Origin: Gammaproteobacteria bacterium
GTDB lineage: Bacteria; Pseudomonadota; Gammaproteobacteria; Enterobacterales; Psychrobiaceae
Assembly (NCBI GenBank): GCA_013214885.1
Contig: JABSRS010000228.1
Span: forward strand, 1 to 5,987
Length of the DNA stretch: 5,987 bases
Direction: 5' to 3'
The notes under the pieces are model-generated. The model did not search any database, was not told the origin of the DNA, and worked only from the letters and a program-made list of their open reading frames with translations. The position numbers and the translations under genes are program-made. Positions 5,131 to 5,987 of the stretch are shown here, piece by piece. The stretch's first letter is position 1; each line of letters opens with the position of its first letter.

Positions 5131-5987
5131 ATGACAAAAACTTATGCAATAGACACCGAGGAATTATGTCTAAAGCTGTTGGAAGCAATAGGTGAGGATG
5201 ATTGTTTATCTGCCTTTACCGAAATAATTGCCCAATATTTTGATGCTGATGCGGTATCAATTTTAGAATATAAAGCCCCCAAATTACAGCCTGTGGCATT
5301 ATATGGTCTTTCAAAAGAGACCTTTGGTCGTCGTTTAGATATTGCAGATAATCCACGGTTATCGGCGATAGTTTATGGCGATCAAGCGACAATATTTAAT
5401 GATGATGTTGGATTACCTGATCCCTTCGATGGTCTGATTCAGGATAAGCAAGAACGTTTACATGTACATTCTTGTTGCGGCATCCCGATTAAATCACATG
5501 GTAAGCTACATGGTGTTATCACCTTAGACTCGCTTAATTTGGGCGTATTTAAGAAATTCCCCAAGGAAAATTTTAACGCCGCCGCTTTTATTGTTGAAAA
5601 AATAGTTTTACAGGCATTAAAAAATCACAACCTCAACGAACAACTATCAAATAAAACACTTTTAAATCAGACGTTAATTGAAGAGTCGTTGCGTAGTAGC
5701 CATGAAATAATTGGCCAGTCAGCACCGATGCAACATTTAAAGCGTGAGATTGAAATTGTTGCGCCTTCTTCCTTATCTGTATTGGTCACCGGAGAAACCG
5801 GGGTTGGTAAAGAGGTCGTAGTGCGTACCATTCACTCGTCATCCAAAGTTTTCAACAAACCACTCATTTATGTTAACTGTGCCGCGTTGCCGGAGTTGAT
5901 CGCCGAGTCTGAATTATTTGGTCATGTTAAAGGATCATTTACCGGGGCGAGCAGCAATCGTAGTGGTAAATTTGAGTTAGCTGATGG
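5131..5987 (+). CDS. norR: NO-responsive sigma-54 activator NorR (5' part, cut by window end)
   Basis: Cytoplasmic activator that senses NO with a non-heme iron in its N-terminal GAF domain and then drives sigma-54 promoters through its AAA+ domain. The 285 visible codons align with E. coli NorR throughout. GAF spans about residues 15-165, with the iron-site residues D97, D100 (PDPFDG), H113, C115 (HSC) and D133 (TLD). AAA+ starts near 190, with Walker A GETGVGKE (221-228) and the sigma-54 contact loop GSFTGA (268-273), where the consensus is GAFTGA. The residue equivalent to E. coli R81 appears to be Y82. Walker B, the rest of AAA+ and the DNA-binding domain lie beyond the window. There is no clear ribosome site at 5131. 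An in-frame ATG at 5080 is possible, but the N-terminal length matches E. coli from 5131. Likely targets are the operator array at 87-132. Confidence 0.93.
   Translation, partial: MTKTYAIDTEELCLKLLEAIGEDDCLSAFTEIIAQYFDADAVSILEYKAPKLQPVALYGLSKETFGRRLDIADNPRLSAIVYGDQATIFNDDVGLPDPFDGLIQDKQERLHVHSCCGIPIKSHGKLHGVITLDSLNLGVFKKFPKENFNAAAFIVEKIVLQALKNHNLNEQLSNKTLLNQTLIEESLRSSHEIIGQSAPMQHLKREIEIVAPSSLSVLVTGETGVGKEVVVRTIHSSSKVFNKPLIYVNCAALPELIAESELFGHVKGSFTGASSNRSGKFELAD

Overview
The window looks like an AT-rich gammaproteobacterial chromosome segment, probably a marine Alteromonadales-type organism. This rests on base composition by eye, Sec-type signal peptides, an outer-membrane barrel gene and a NorR that closely resembles the enterobacterial one. 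The placement is inference; there is no rRNA or housekeeping marker to fix it. All recognisable genes lie on the + strand.

Bases 1-263 are a regulatory region. They hold three GT-N7-AC motifs of the NorR operator type (87-97, 108-118, 122-132), an FNR/DNR-like box (174-187) and a sigma-54-like -24/-12 promoter (205-221). Bases 264-4489 are a tight run of five exported proteins: an AniA/class II-like copper nitrite reductase (NirK), a diheme cytochrome c, a monoheme cytochrome c, a two-domain multicopper oxidase with its type 1 copper in domain 1, and a Met-rich outer-membrane beta-barrel. The gaps are 53, 5, 3 and 43 bases. The last gap carries an imperfect 41-bp tandem duplication that creates a 12-codon mini-ORF.

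Bases 4490-5130 hold two small genes: a 36-residue single-pass membrane peptide and a 54-residue charged peptide ending in a Cys/Gly-rich tail. From 5131 to the window edge is norR, a GAF plus sigma-54 AAA+ regulator that senses nitric oxide; only its first 285 codons are present.

The first four genes have the same composition as the Nitrosomonas europaea ncgABC-nirK cluster (multicopper oxidase, two cytochromes c, NirK), in a different order. In N. europaea that cluster is controlled by NsrR. Here the operators, the sigma-54 promoter and the linked norR suggest that NO switches it on through NorR. A reasonable model is a periplasmic N-oxide/copper redox module in which the cytochromes connect NirK, the oxidase and the respiratory chain. 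It could reduce nitrite, or it could run in the protective direction, disposing of NO or nitrite using oxygen. The barrel and the Cys-rich peptide would be metal-related accessories. The direction of the chemistry and the roles of the small proteins are inference.
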